Part shown: positions 53,101 through 64,000 of the stretch, one piece after another
Layout of the letters: every line of letters begins with the position of its first letter
How positions within the stretch are numbered: position 1 is the stretch's first letter
Assembly: GCA_030268105.1 (NCBI GenBank)
Contig: BSDZ01000008.1
Span: forward strand, 1,426,001 to 1,490,000
Length of the DNA: 64,000 nt
From: Volvox africanus
Taxonomy: Eukaryota > Chlorophyta > Chlorophyceae > Chlamydomonadales > Volvocaceae
Direction of reading: 5' to 3'
Position numbers and translations under genes: made by a program
Notes under the pieces: model-generated
What the model was told of the DNA's origin: nothing
What the model saw: only the letters and a program-made list of their open reading frames with translations
The model's database searches: none

Positions 53101-55463
53101 CAGTTCGGCGGCCGCCTGCTATTTTGGACCCTAGCATGTGAGTAGGGACACGTGTTAACCGCCTGCTTGGGTGTTGACGGGTTAGCCACATACCGGGAGC
53201 GTGGCAACAATAGCATGTCTAGATTGCTCATACTTGCGGACTAAGTCCGGCCAAGTCCGCACATCGCCGTATACAGGTCGCTGAAATAAAAATCAGTCTC
53301 TCTGAGCAGTGATTTGTAAGTAGCTATGCTAGTGAAGGTTACAGGTAATCCTATCGCTGCACGCTAGATCTTGATGCTCTGCTGAGAGGTCCCTGGTTTT
53401 AGTTCTGGTCCTAGCTCTGGTTCTAGCTTTGATGATTGCAATGATCTACATGATGATTGCTTGAAGGAATGCTACGTGACTAAGAAGCCTTTTCATTAAT
53501 TGCCTCATATCATGTGCCACAGGTTCCAGAGCTCAGTGGAAGCAGCTACCAAAGCCAGAGAGGCGGCGGTGATGGGGCGCGTTGCCTCGCGCTACTCACT
53601 TAAGCCTTCCTTTGCACCTCATTACGGTCCCAACGGCGGCTACATTGGTAATCAACACACGCAAGCAACAGCATTGGCAGTGCCGTCGCCCTTCCTGCCC
53701 CACAGTCCAGCAGCCGCGTCTGATGCGACGCTGCTCCATGGAAGCCAGCCGGTTGCGCGGTATAGCATGGGTACAGAGGGCACTGGCAGGTGGGACGGCG
53801 TCCGCGGCGGAGTCGCTGGTGCGGCACCAAGGACTTTATCTGCAGGCTCGCCGCACTCGGTCTATACCTACTTCGCAACAGGTAACGAATGAAAATAGAG
53901 CAGTAGCGAAACGTATGGGTGGGAGACAGCAGATTTTCCTACCTGCTGCTGTCTGGGAATAATTTACTGCACTCAACAACAAAAGTAATATAATGCAAAC
54001 CGCCTACGTACGGCTCCTTGGATTTCAGACGGGAAGCCCTCAGAAAATGGGGTTTGTGTCAGGGGATGTTAGGGTTTCTAGCGGTCCAAGAATACATGCA
54101 AACGAAGATGGTGCCTCCATCTTTGGGGCGCTTCATATATGCCAAGGCTTACATGCACAAGCACATGCTAACAGGTAGAGATTGCATCCTCCTTTCCTGC
54201 ATGGCATCTTTATGCGCAAGATGAAACAGTCAATCGTGCACGTGAATGAATACATCTATGTCACGTGCCAGCTACTGATAAGGTCCTTCCCTGGGACGAC
54301 CCTAGCTTCATAATTTGGGGTCACTGCATTCAGTACGTGGAGTAGATGTTTTCACAAATTTTCACGTGTATATGTGTATATGTATATGTATATGTATATG
54401 CATATGCATATGCATATGCTTATGCATATGCTTATGCATATACACACACACACATATATATATAGGGCTTACATATACATATACATATATGTGTGTATGT
54501 TGATACCATTCCACCATCGGTTATGTCATGCGTGCATGTTCTACAGGCCCCCCTGCCAAGCCGCCGCTGGCAGTATACGCCTTGTACGGCGATTATGATG
54601 GGTTACCTCAAATGGTACAACCGTTACCCCAGTACGCCACGGTTCCTTCATCAGTAGTCGCACCCCAGACAGCGTACTACTACAATCCGCAGCAGCTGGC
54701 CGTCCGGCGTGGTGGTCTCGGAGCTCATCGGCGACCACTGAGAACCCCGATACCGACTGAATTGCCAATGCTTCAATCGATCGAACCAGAGCGGCCGCCG
54801 CCCATGTATGCAGCGGGGTTCAGACCTGCTAGGTCGATTCCTGCCGTGTATCCGATGGATGCGGCTGCAGACATAGATATGCACGGCGGCACAGCAGCGT
54901 ACGGCCTAGGGGCTGAAGTGCGTCAGCATGAAGCTCCGGGGCTATCCGAGATGCAGCAGAGCGCCCCACGGCCAGTAGGCTCCCTGTCTGGGTATGGTCT
55001 TGACGCAGAGACAGCTAAGGCACCTGCGGGTGCAGTGTACGATGCCACATGGGGCCAGGCGCCGCGTGGAGGCCTCCTTAATGACCGGGCGCAGGAAGAC
55101 TCGTACGGCCTGCTGACAGAGGTGCAAGCTGCAGATCGGCCTCCACTGCCACCACTGCCCCGCGCGCAACAGCAAATCCTCGCAGGGCCAATGTCGGCGA
55201 ACAGCCCGCCATATCCATCGCAATTTGGAATGCAGCGCGAGGTTGCGATGCAATCACCGCTGGAGCAGGACGTGGGCTTTGGCCTGGATGCCGAGGTCAG
55301 CATGCAGTCTCCGCCCATTGCCACGCCGCCGCCGTATATGGCGCCATCTCCTGCGGGTTATGGATTAGGGAGTCGACCGCAGTTTGGGAGTCACCCGCGC
55401 CGCATGGCTGCTATGGAGTCTCCTAGTGGTGGAGAAATGTTTGGTCTGGACGCCGAAGTTTAG
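50114..55463 (+). CDS. Multi-span membrane protein of unknown function with repeated [YF]GLxxE tail motifs
   Basis: Exons that chain in phase are 50114 to about 50640 (end unresolved), 50961-51061, 51652-51901, 52358-52537, 53530-53881 and 54547-55463. The N-terminus is Gln-rich (CAG tract at 50126). Five hydrophobic helices are visible: WLFVVFVPYFVATAL, RIGLIVATVISCTVFLTGLL, LLMPIIFIVQLGVSY, LYTTAVLTGSLVTSCLLYLV and LIYPCLATFLALLFVRFF. After PRPWQ comes a 420-residue hydrophilic, Pro/Tyr-rich tail. It contains six versions of a short motif: AYGLGAEV, GYGLDAET, SYGLLTEV, GFGLDAEV, GYGLGS and MFGLDAEV at the very C-terminus. I do not recognise the family. The layout of membrane core plus long tail with repeated short linear motifs suggests a scaffold or channel-like protein whose tail binds a partner repeatedly; that is inference. 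Introns carry microsatellites (51480-51540, 52625-52810, 54370-54500). Confidence 0.65.
52620..52812. repeat. AT-rich (AATCAT)n / AAGAGT microsatellite in an intron
   Basis: About 190 bp of AATCAT, AATAAT and AAGAGT units inside the fourth intron of the membrane-protein gene. The Asn- and Ile-rich frames here are artefacts. Confidence 0.9.
54366..54505. repeat. TATGTA/TATGCA microsatellite in the last intron
   Basis: Hexamers TATATG, CATATG and ACATAT immediately precede the acceptor of the last membrane-protein exon. Confidence 0.9.
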
Positions 55464-56517
55464 CACAACGGTGACAGCTGGGCGCTGGGTTAAACGCTTA
55501 CTTTTAAACCCTTGAACCCTTAAGAGGGACGGAAGGCCAAGCAAACTGGGTAGCTGAGCTAGGCGGCTCCTGGACTACGTGGCTCCTGGGCTAGGCTTGG
55601 CGGCTTGGTGGTGTGATTTTGCCGGCTTAGCTCCTTTTCTTTGGTAACGATGAGGGGTGCCTTGCTGCATGTGACATTCGTAGATGCGTGGTTTTCGTGC
55701 CAATGCAAAATGTTAGTAAACGCCACCCACTGTTTTTGTTTTTGTTGTTGTTGTTGTGCTGTGTCCCAACATAAGGCACGCTTAGTGACTAGTTGGGATC
55801 TATCTGATGCAGGTTGAACATAAATCTTACATGGATGTAAATCGTACATGGAGGATGAGGCACCTGACTAGGACATGCACACTACCATATCATGCGGGAC
55901 TTTACGCTGTTTTACGTGCGGGACTGATGGGTGCCAATTTGATGCCGGGCTCTTTCTGGACTTATGGACATCCGGACACGCATGACGGGCGTCTACGTTT
56001 ACGATAAGGGACTATGTACGAGTATACCGCCACATTCCACCGGGATAGGGCACTGTGAATCGATTTTGGCTTCCAAGCACGCTCCGGAAATGAGCTGCTT
56101 GTCGTCGGAGAGGTCGCTGAGGACCGATCGTCGTCTGCCCGTGACACAGGCCCTTTCCTCATGCTGATAACTGTTACCTTTAAAATTTAAAGCTATGCTG
56201 CGCTCAAACATTCACACGGCCTAGCTGCTCTTACGTTGTTACCCGCGAGCATCATTTGTCATCATTTGTCATTTTGTCGTGCATCCTGCCGCGCATGATC
56301 AACTTGTCCTAACCCTCTCGAAAAGGGAGTCAGATGAACCTAACCGACCCACGTCAAACTTACAAGAGCATAGTGGGAAGAGAGCAGTAGTGCAAGCCTG
56401 GTATGCTGAGTAAGGCCATCGTATAAAGCCAACGGACTCCAGGGGAATAGCTCGGTACCGCCTTAAGTCAAATCATTTACATTTGGGTCCCTATATTTTT
56501 AACCTCAGGCGTCAACA
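55464..56517. other. Intergenic region between membrane-protein and aminotransferase genes
   Basis: A TGTAA at 55836-55840 may end the upstream transcript. Nothing else is recognised. Confidence 0.5.
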
Positions 56518-59500
56518 ATGGCGTCCGAAAAGACGACAGATAGCCAAGCCCAAATTGTAGAACAAACGAATGTAAGTGAAATTGTATACGTTTTATGGCA
56601 ACGAAAACGCAAGCACTGATTGTCGAAACGGCGATATTGTGCGTATTCATCGAAATAAGATCAACTGTGATGATATTGGCTTTTAAACCTGATCCCCATA
56701 ACCGAAACGGATTCTGTGTTGTGTGCACGGCTTCATCCATCCTGCAGCGTCAAAAGGGTTTGCCGGCCTTCAGACTCGAGGTAAGTCGGCTGAATACTAC
56801 CTTCCTGGCAACATGCAGTACCGATGCAAAAATGCACGGATAACATAAATAGGTTTTGGAGGTGCAAAGGGAGCAAAAAGAATTCACCAGCTCGGTCGTT
56901 GCCATTCTGCCCTATGTGCGGCGCACTACGCGATCCAGATGAATATGTTCCGGCGCACGCTCAACAAAACTTGGCTCAATAGACGTCTATACCGCATTCG
57001 TCCGGCTGTGGCTCGTCCCTCGTTCGGTTGTCTGTCCACCTGGCCACGCCTCGATGTAGCCCCCATTTCCATCTGATAAGGGCCACGCTGATGGGCCGGA
57101 CCCGCAGCGCTATTTCTCCAAATGGGAGTTCAAAGCTCCATACCTGCTCTGCTGCTCCGATTGCGAGCCGGTGCTTCTTCCGGAACTACTGAACCTGATG
57201 GACCCGGACAGCAGGACAAGGTGTGGTCAGAAACCGGTGGATGGGAGCGGGCGGGCAGCCCTCCCTCGAATCGTGCCGTGTAGCGTTCATGCGTGATCAG
57301 CATGCAACACATGAGGGGAGGGGAGGGGAGGGGAGGGGACCAATCAAGAAATGGGGATGAGGGAAAGGAAGGGATGCGGTTCCCCATCTCCCAGGGGTGG
57401 ACTGCCAGCACTTGTCTCTCTAAAATCATGCAGATCCATCATATCGAGTCACGCACCAGATGCCGGTTGCGCACCACCTGCCCCCCTCTCTCTCCCTCTC
57501 TCTCTTTCTTCCCTCTCTTTTTCTGTTCCTCTCTTTCTCTCCCTCTCTCTCTCACACACACACACACACACTTACAGGCACACGCACACTTACACACTTA
57601 CACACACACGCGCGCGCGCTCGCACGCACGGCCGTCCAGGTGGGAGAATCTGCAGCTGGGGTACGGAGAAACGCGGGGCCTCCCAGTAAGTGGCGCTTTC
57701 AAGGCGACCCCGCACACCTTCATGTAGCCCTAATAACTGCCGGAGGTTGTCTGTGCGCCTTTTAGTGCACCCCAGACGGGAGCACGAGTGTCCCACGTGC
57801 TCTTTGAAGATCAGAAGGGGAAATCAAAGGAACTGCAAGAAAGGCGTGCGGAATATAATAAATATATATCATTCTGGTTTCGGAGCTCTTGAGAGAGGTT
57901 CTGGTGGAACTGGTGGGAGACTCACCTGGCGTCGCAGCGGATGTATGTGTGTGTATGTGTGTGTATACCCTCTACCCTGGGCGCGAGGAGGAGGCCTATT
58001 TTCCTACCTCCACGACCCATGGGTCGCATCTGCTGCGATGCTAAGCAGGCCTCCCACCAGTTCCACTGGAACTTCCCTCAAGAGCTGCGAAACCAGAATG
58101 GTAGAGCCGAAATGTGGCTCATAGGGGACACATTGGTTGTGGCTCGTTTTCTTCCTCCCTTCTGATGGTATACCGGTGAGCGCTTCACAAACAGGCATTG
58201 GTGGACGAGATCTGCACACTGTACGAGAGTGTACGGCCCGATGGTGTCATCGTGGGTGCGCCTCAGGAATGTAAGCACCATTGGTCTCTGTTTCGTCCCG
58301 CGGGCGGTGTCTCAGCGAACCAGCTCGTACCGGTCCGTACCCTGCGATCTCGATACGGGGCCCCGTCCTCCTTGCTGCTCCATCACTTGGCACTGAGGGT
58401 AGCCCGATAACTAAGCCCGATAACATTACACACACATACATATCGTAACATATTATCCGATGCTTATGTCTTTAGTCTATTATTGTATTTTTTATTTACT
58501 TATTTATTTATTTGCATTTTAAGGAAAGTGTAGAAATTAAACTGTTGTCTATTCTTTATTTAATCATCTGTGTGGGGGATAGGGGGTTACATCACCCGTG
58601 GCCACTAACCTGGCAGTCCCTACCTTCCCCGGTATTTCGGGGCACCCTCATCCGGTCTCCCATGCCGACTGCTCCGAAATCAGTGTTTTTCCCAGGTTCA
58701 GCACCCACCGCCGGCATCCAGCGGAATCTGCCGAATCAACTAAGGCGTCAACTCCGCTCCTGGTCAGCTCGCAGGTCACTATAATCGGATCCTTCACCAT
58801 CTATCGACATGGGGGCACCCTGCCCTCAACTTTGGGTCTTTGGCCCGCTCTCGGTCGGGGTAGAACCTGGAACTCACCTTTGTATTTACTCTAATTATCC
58901 ACAGCGAAAAGGAAACTGTAGCAATTAAAGATGTCATTTTCGCAATGGCCGTTAAAAATACGATACGACCCGATGTGTGCATTCCCTTCAGGCATCTACT
59001 TGGCCATGCTGGCGCTTCTGAAGCCTGGAGACCATGTGGTGGGTCAGGGGGGTGAGGCGGCAGCGGGTTAGTACCAGTCGTTACCCCGCACGGAATCACC
59101 GACACCCAGACACGGTCGTTGATTACCCCTCCTTTCCTCTGGGGCCCACGATCCCTGTGTGTCCGACTCTTTCTGTGCACGTGGTGCTTGACCCCTTGTT
59201 GTCGTACCGTTGCCTCCGTACACAGGTTGTGACCTACCCGGGCTACCAGTCGTTGTTCCAGGTGGCTGATTCGCTGGGTTGCCTGGTGGATCTTTGGGAG
59301 GTGGAGCTGGGAGAGGATGGAAGTGCCACTTTTCCTGTGGACAGATTTCAGGTGCGGGCGCGATCTTTTTGCACACAGACACCGACACATACGCGGGCGC
59401 ACATTGCACACATTTGTCAGTTATACCCTCAGCTATTAGATTGGTGGCCGCACATACATAAAAGCATATACATGATAGCCGCCTTCATAACTGCTAGGGC

Positions 59501-61130
59501 TGCTGCCCCAACCGCTTACTCTCCCCCGCTTACCCTTTCCTGCTGCTGCTACGAGGTCCGAGTATGCGCCCGGGCCCGGGCCCGGGTCTGGGTCCCTTGT
59601 CGATGCAGGCGCTGCTGCGTCCCACCACCAGATTAGCCGTCGTCAACTTCCCGCACAACCCCACCGGGGTGCTGCCCAGCCAAGCGGACTGGTCGCTGAT
59701 GGTGGATGCATGTCGTGGAGTGGGGTGCTACCTCTTCAGTGATGAAATGTACCGACTGCTGGGTGGGTCGTGTGGGCCCATGGGTCAGTGAGTCGATGGA
59801 TCGTGTGGGCCCATGGGTCAGTGAGTCGATGGATCGTGTAGGCCCATGGGTCAGTGAGTCGATGGATCGTGTAGGCCAATAGACGATCCAAAAAATCCAT
59901 AATAAACATAAGTATGGATCCAATATCCGGGATCTAGATCTGGATCTGGATCTGGACCTCACTTCCGTTTGCCTGTCATCACGTTTTGCCCACAGAGTTT
60001 GACCCTGAGGCACGGTTGCCCAGCGCCGTTGACGTGTACGACAAGGCCATCACTTTGAGCGGTCTTTCCAAGGTACTCTTCCGTGTTTGTATATTGGTAA
60101 CGGTAGCAACGGAAATTAACGGTAACAACAGTAACTAACATCGGTAACGGATCTTGTAGGTGTAGCGAACTTAGATGGCACAGGAATATGACCAAGTGGT
60201 CATGGATCTAACCGCCTCGTCCCCCCCTACCAACACTACCAACACCATATTCACCACCACATCACCAACACCATTGCAATATCAGCAACGCGACCGAGCT
60301 AGGACAGGCAAAAATAGACCGAAACCAGATTCTCTTCGCCAGCCGTGGCGTAAATTATTGTGGTCTCGTGCCCTGTGCCCCACCCCCACCCGCTGACCTG
60401 CCCTTTGCTGGCGCCTCCAAAGCCCCTCCGCATCGCCCGCCGGACTGTACTAACCCGGCTGACGGTATCCCTCCGCGGCTCCCACACATCTCCCCCCGCC
60501 TCCCGACCATCAGGCATTCGGGCTGCCGGGCCTCCGAATTGGCTGGTTGGCAGTGCAGCCGCCCTGCTACCCCATCCTGTCCCGGGTGGCAGAGCTCAAG
60601 GACTACACCACCATATGCAATGCAGTGCCCAGCGAGGTACATGGGGGGGGGCACGGGGGTATTCGTCGTAGGGGGATTGAGGCGGGAGTTTAGGGTGGGG
60701 CATTTGTAAAACGGCGGACCGTTAGCTGGTTACCAGAAATAACCAGCTAACAGTTTCCACGGTCATCTTAAACTTTGAAGGGAGTAACGGATGGGTACAT
60801 CCGCCCTCGCTGTCAGCGGTCCCCTCACTGAGCCATCGCCACACCGTATGCTGCTGACCCACATACCGCCGTTGGCCCTTCCGCCCACCAGGCGCTGGCC
60901 CTCGCGGCTCTGCGTGCGCGCGAGACGCTGCTGCGCCGCAACCTCGAAATCCTGACGGCCAATCTGCGGGCGGTAGGGGCCTTCATGGGGGAGTTCCGAC
61001 ACGTGATTCGGTACTGTCCTCCCGCAGCCGGATCAGTGGCATTTCCTCGGTGAGATGCAGCGGCGTGTCCCTGCGTCCTGCAAATGATGCCGATGCTGAT
61101 CATGATCATGATGAAGATGAAGATGATGAA

Positions 61131-61162
<32 letters not shown>

Positions 61163-61727
61163 GGAGGAGGAGGAGGAGGAGGAGGAGGAGGAGGAGGAGG
61201 AGGAGGAGGACGCGTGCCTGCCTTCCATTCAAAAGTGCCCAACGTGAACGCATTCGTACATAGTACACAAGGCAGTGCGTATGCAGGTCGTGTATCTACA
61301 ACTTCAATACCAATGTCGGACAAGGAAGTAGGGGCGGATTCTTACTATTACTATTATCATTACTATTACTATTATTATTATATATATACATCATTATCAT
61401 TGATGGCCGCCATCATTTCTTACATTTCACTATTCATCATCTTTCTTTCAGAAGCTTTCGTTGTTCGGCGCTTTCAAATCCAGCAGGCTATTGGCGGCCT
61501 CAGCGGCAGGGGGGGATGGGGGAGGGGAGAGCGTGGAGGTCTTCTGCGAGCGGCTGGTCACGGAGTGTGGCGTACTGCTGCTGCCAGCCAGCGTGTACTC
61601 CCATGAGCTGAGCGCCGCCCGGGGCCATTTTCGAATCGGTCTGGGCCGGCAAGATCTGCCGGCTTGCCTCGAGGTGCTGCGTGGCTTCCTTAAGAGGACC
61701 GCACTAGGCTCCAATCCCACCTCATGA
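56518..61727 (+). CDS. PLP-dependent aminotransferase, fold type I (class I/II)
   Basis: Twelve exons chain perfectly in phase and give 416 residues: 56518-56571, 56748-56780, 57108-57220, 57640-57685, 58195-58270, 58992-59038, 59226-59351, 59609-59762, 59996-60072, 60514-60636, 60892-61049 and 61484-61727. The PLP-site residues are all visible: Asn in NFPHNPTG, Asp and Tyr in LFSDEMYRLL, the Schiff-base Lys in TLSGLSKAFGLPGLRIGW with the phosphate-binding Arg, and the C-terminal substrate-carboxylate Arg in HFRIGLGR. Earlier landmarks are RYFSKWEFKAPYLLCCSDCE, NLQLGYGETRGLP, GAPQECIYLAMLALLKPGDH and VVTYPGYQSLFQVA. The enzyme should transfer amino groups between amino and keto acids; the substrate cannot be deduced. 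The absence of a clear targeting peptide (MASEKTTDSQAQIVEQTN) suggests a cytosolic enzyme. Introns hold a 345-bp repeat, minisatellites and microsatellites. Confidence 0.92.
57306..57345. repeat. GGGGA-type short tandem repeat
   Basis: AGGGG/GGGGA pentamers in the third intron of the aminotransferase gene. A longer CT/CA/CG-rich simple repeat follows at 57480-57620. Confidence 0.85.
58569..58880 (-). repeat. 345-bp dispersed repeat in an aminotransferase intron
   Basis: The reverse complement is collinear with 6693-7039 and 14365-14713 (CACCCGTGGCCACTAACCTG, GGTTCAGCACCCACC, TCGACATGGGGGCACCCTGC). It lies antisense within the intron between exons 5 and 6, so this family inserts into expressed genes without evident damage to splice sites. 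Confidence 0.9.
59768..59879 (+). repeat. 33-bp minisatellite, 3.4 copies
   Basis: TCGTGTGGGCCCATGGGTCA then GTGAGTCGATGGA repeats at 59768, 59801 and 59834, with a partial fourth. It begins six bases after the donor of exon 8. Confidence 0.95.
61092..61210 (+). repeat. (GAT)n(GAG)n compound microsatellite
   Basis: About 12 GAT triplets run into about 20 GAG triplets in the last intron. The Asp/Glu- or Pro/His-rich frames here are artefacts. A TAT-rich tract follows at 61343-61386. Confidence 0.95.
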
Positions 61728-63889
61728 GCAGGCGTAGCTGCAGTACCAGTAGAAATAATAGCAGCAGCAGTTGCAATAGTAGTGGCTGCAGCCGTAACGA
61801 TAGATGCAACAGTAACAGAAGCAACAACAGTTGCAACATGATTACCAGCAGGAAATGGCTGCTTGGGCAGCGGCTGGCGCAAGTTGCGCTGCAGTACTGA
61901 AGGAGGGCTAAATCGGGACGCCGAGGTGATATGGTGTCGTACATGAACAGGCAGATGTGTAGGCAGGGTACACCATAATATGGCCGACATAACGCACCAG
62001 TTCGCTTTAAGGAATGGGGTCAAAGTATTCCTTGACAGAACGCTCGGCTTTCGTGCGGAGCTGGGGATAAACACACTGAAAGCCGTATCTGTTTCGGTGT
62101 TTCGGAGGACGACGTTACCACGTACGTGACGGCATGGTTCCGTGGACTCGACCGCCCAAAGGAGGCTGCATGGACCTGACAGAACTTACAGCGACCAACT
62201 GACAGAACGAATGCTGGTTGTTATAGATTCGTCCCCAATAGAAGACAAAACACCAAACACATACACGCAGGCAGGGCTGTCAATACCCCGCGAGGCCAAA
62301 TCAGGGGCCCCCGGTGCTTGTGACCAGCAGGCGCATCCAGGGATGGGAGGGATGCACCCCTCTCCTGCACCCATCTCTGTCTCGGCCGGGACGGGACTGC
62401 ACCTTCCTCCACTCCATCTACCTCGCAACTTGTCATCGTGTAATATGCCACCGACCGATAAGAAAGATAAGAGATATATGAGATATCGACATCAATCCAC
62501 ACGCACCCGTCCTGCAGACTTCTTTGGTAAACTTGTCTGGTGTCTCCACAAAGTCAGGGGCTCACGTCATGCCCGAGTTATACACCCGAGGGGGCGTCGC
62601 AGCACCCACGCGACCCCGCCTCCCGCATGTGTGGATTCCTGGGTTCTGACAGAAACTACAGACTGCACCGCGACGTGGAGGACTTACCGGGCGCTTCGGA
62701 CGCATATCCACAAACATTACACCCGGTTCTGCTGTTCTATCTTCCCCACCTCTTCGTGCTTGGGATCCCGGACGCCTTACCCCCCATCGTGAAAACCGGG
62801 GGCGAACCCATCGCCAACTGGCTGGCGGCATTCGGGCCCCTCTCTCAGAGCTGAGCCTCTACATCCCCCGACGGCACGGAGCTCTCAGTCCAGTCAGTTA
62901 CAGACACAATGCAAAGGCACCAAATAAATCCATTGCTACCCGTCAAGAAATAGCCTGCACAGCATGCCAATATCAACCCGATTTTACAACGCTTAGCATT
63001 TTGTAAGGCAACATCTATCGCATTCCTCTATATATGTATAAAGATCAACAAGCACCAACTGCTGCTCAACTCCGTACAGCGGAAAAACACGAGGAGGAAT
63101 CCGACCATCCCGATTAAGCCCCTAGGGCAGAGGCACACACGTCTTGGTACCCTCCCGCCCTTCTACATCCCCAGCCGCACTGCTTCCTTCCTTCAGCTTC
63201 CTAGGTCTGACTCGGTTGGAGCCCCATCCTGCTGCGGAATCTACTTCGTCTTGAAACCAAAGAACAACCACCAGCAACGCAGTCACATTCTCACGGGCTG
63301 CCTCTCCTGCCCTGCTGATGCCCTGCTCGTCTTCCAAGGTAACAGCCATTGAAACGCCACTTCTCGCGCACCTCATCACCTTCCACCATCCAACCCAACT
63401 GTTTCTAAGGCTCAAGAGCTACAGTCCGTATGCTACAGTTGTTGACCCACCAAGCTTCGGCACACGCCATAGAAAGCTCTTTTACTTGTGGGCACACGAA
63501 TGTCTCTGAACTGTGCCTGGTCAGTATAAACCTTGCGAACAGGTATGTACGTTGAACAACTTCAAAACTAGGATTCGATGGCTGCTACACCAGTGACTGT
63601 TTCCATTTTCTCACATCGATCGCTGCGGCTGTAGATACCGCCCATAAAGTCTACTGCTACTGCTGTTGCTGCTACTGCTACTGCCGTTGCTGCTACTGCT
63701 TTTGCTGCTACTGCACCTGCGCCTATCCCGCCACTAACCCTTTTCCCCCGCCGTTGCGTCTGGCCTGCCGTCATTCACGCTGCCCTGTCGCTTCTAAAAA
63801 CAATGGCAAGCCGCAGTCGTCCCTCCTCTCTCTGCACGCAGACAACACCTCTTTAACTCTGCAGCCACCACTGCGTAGGGCCCACCGAA
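61728..63889. other. No supported gene
   Basis: A long plus-strand frame (62142-62792) has no recognisable domain and unremarkable composition. TGTAA occurs at 62439-62443. A TGC/TAC trinucleotide repeat occupies 63646-63715. Confidence 0.45.
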
Positions 63890-64000
63890 CTATCCTGATT
63901 GCGAGAGATCCCGGAAGAGGAAGTGCAGGTCATCTAAGGTTAGTCGGCCCGCGGCCGCATTACCGTCGCGGCCCTCGCTTAGCGCCGCCGCCACCAGCTC
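63890..64000 (-). CDS. C-terminal end of an unidentified gene entering from the right edge
   Basis: The minus strand from 64000 reads ELVAAALSEGRDGNAAAGRL then TLDDLHFLFRDLSQSG and stops at TAG (63892-63890). Codon use is G+C-rich in third positions like the genuine genes here. The short amphipathic ending suggests a helical C-terminus. Too little is visible to name a family. Confidence 0.45.
   Translation of the reverse strand, partial: ELVAAALSEGRDGNAAAGRLTLDDLHFLFRDLSQSG

Noticed and set aside
56849..56930. Possible extra aminotransferase exon (VLEVQREQKEFTSSVVAILP)
   Set aside because: Phase allows it, but joining 56748-56780 directly to 57108 restores the usual LPAFRLE-RYFSKWEF order of the family.
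61033..61323. Poly-Pro/His and poly-Asp/Glu frames
   Set aside because: Produced by the (GAT)n(GAG)n microsatellite in an aminotransferase intron.
62142..62792. 216-codon plus-strand frame
   Set aside because: No recognisable motif and its composition resembles chance open frame in GC-rich DNA.

Overview
This window is nuclear DNA from a eukaryote, most likely a chlamydomonadalean (volvocine-type) green alga. The evidence is: genes split into many short exons by GT-AG introns with GTGCGT/GTAAGT donors; TGTAA polyadenylation-type signals after some genes; a receptor kinase whose ectodomain resembles the volvocine beta-helix/Cys-rich type; hydroxyproline-type Pro-Ser-Phe linkers; and PHD-tailed and chromodomain retroelements. 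The species is not determined. I read exon structures by eye and accepted a junction when splice signals, reading phase and family motifs agreed. No alignment or RNA evidence was available.

Layout. Bases 1-3.7 kb hold the 5' half of an L1-like LINE on the minus strand: ORF1, then ORF2 with an AP endonuclease and the start of reverse transcriptase, open to the window edge. From 4.1 to 5.5 kb there is an LTR-like sequence that contains a 529-bp inverted repeat with a 66-bp spacer. From 5.8 to 18.9 kb (minus) lies a receptor-like kinase gene with signal peptide, ectodomain, one membrane helix and a TKL-type kinase. Its 3' exons, including the catalytic loop, are not in the window. Its introns are full of short dispersed repeats. 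From 20.4 to 26.9 kb is a transposon graveyard: a PHD-finger retroelement remnant, an AT-rich scrap resembling a bacterial RluA/RluD pseudouridine synthase, and an LTR plus integrase/chromodomain remnant of a Ty3/gypsy chromovirus.

From 27.6 kb rightwards the DNA is gene-rich. A 10-exon minus-strand gene (27.6-34.3 kb) ends in a region resembling TELO2-interacting protein 2 (TTI2). Divergent from it is a five-exon Ser/Thr kinase (35.2-37.2 kb). A secreted staphylococcal-nuclease-like protein with a proline-rich linker lies at 40.0-41.7 kb. A TON2/FASS-type PP2A B'' subunit is on the minus strand at 43.9-48.5 kb and uses one GC-AG intron. A multi-membrane-span protein of unknown function, with a repeated [YF]GLxxE tail motif, is at 50.1-55.5 kb. 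A fold-type I PLP aminotransferase is at 56.5-61.7 kb. A minus-strand gene of unknown type enters at the right edge.

The genes do not form a pathway. The TTI2-like and kinase genes are divergent, the nuclease and TON2 genes are convergent, and TON2 and the membrane-protein gene are divergent.

Repeats. At least three short dispersed families recur. One is a roughly 105-bp MITE-like unit with 10-bp terminal inverted repeats and 3-bp target duplications. One is a roughly 345-bp family that also sits in an intron of the aminotransferase gene and is once interrupted by the MITE. One is a roughly 200-bp unit present as a tandem pair.
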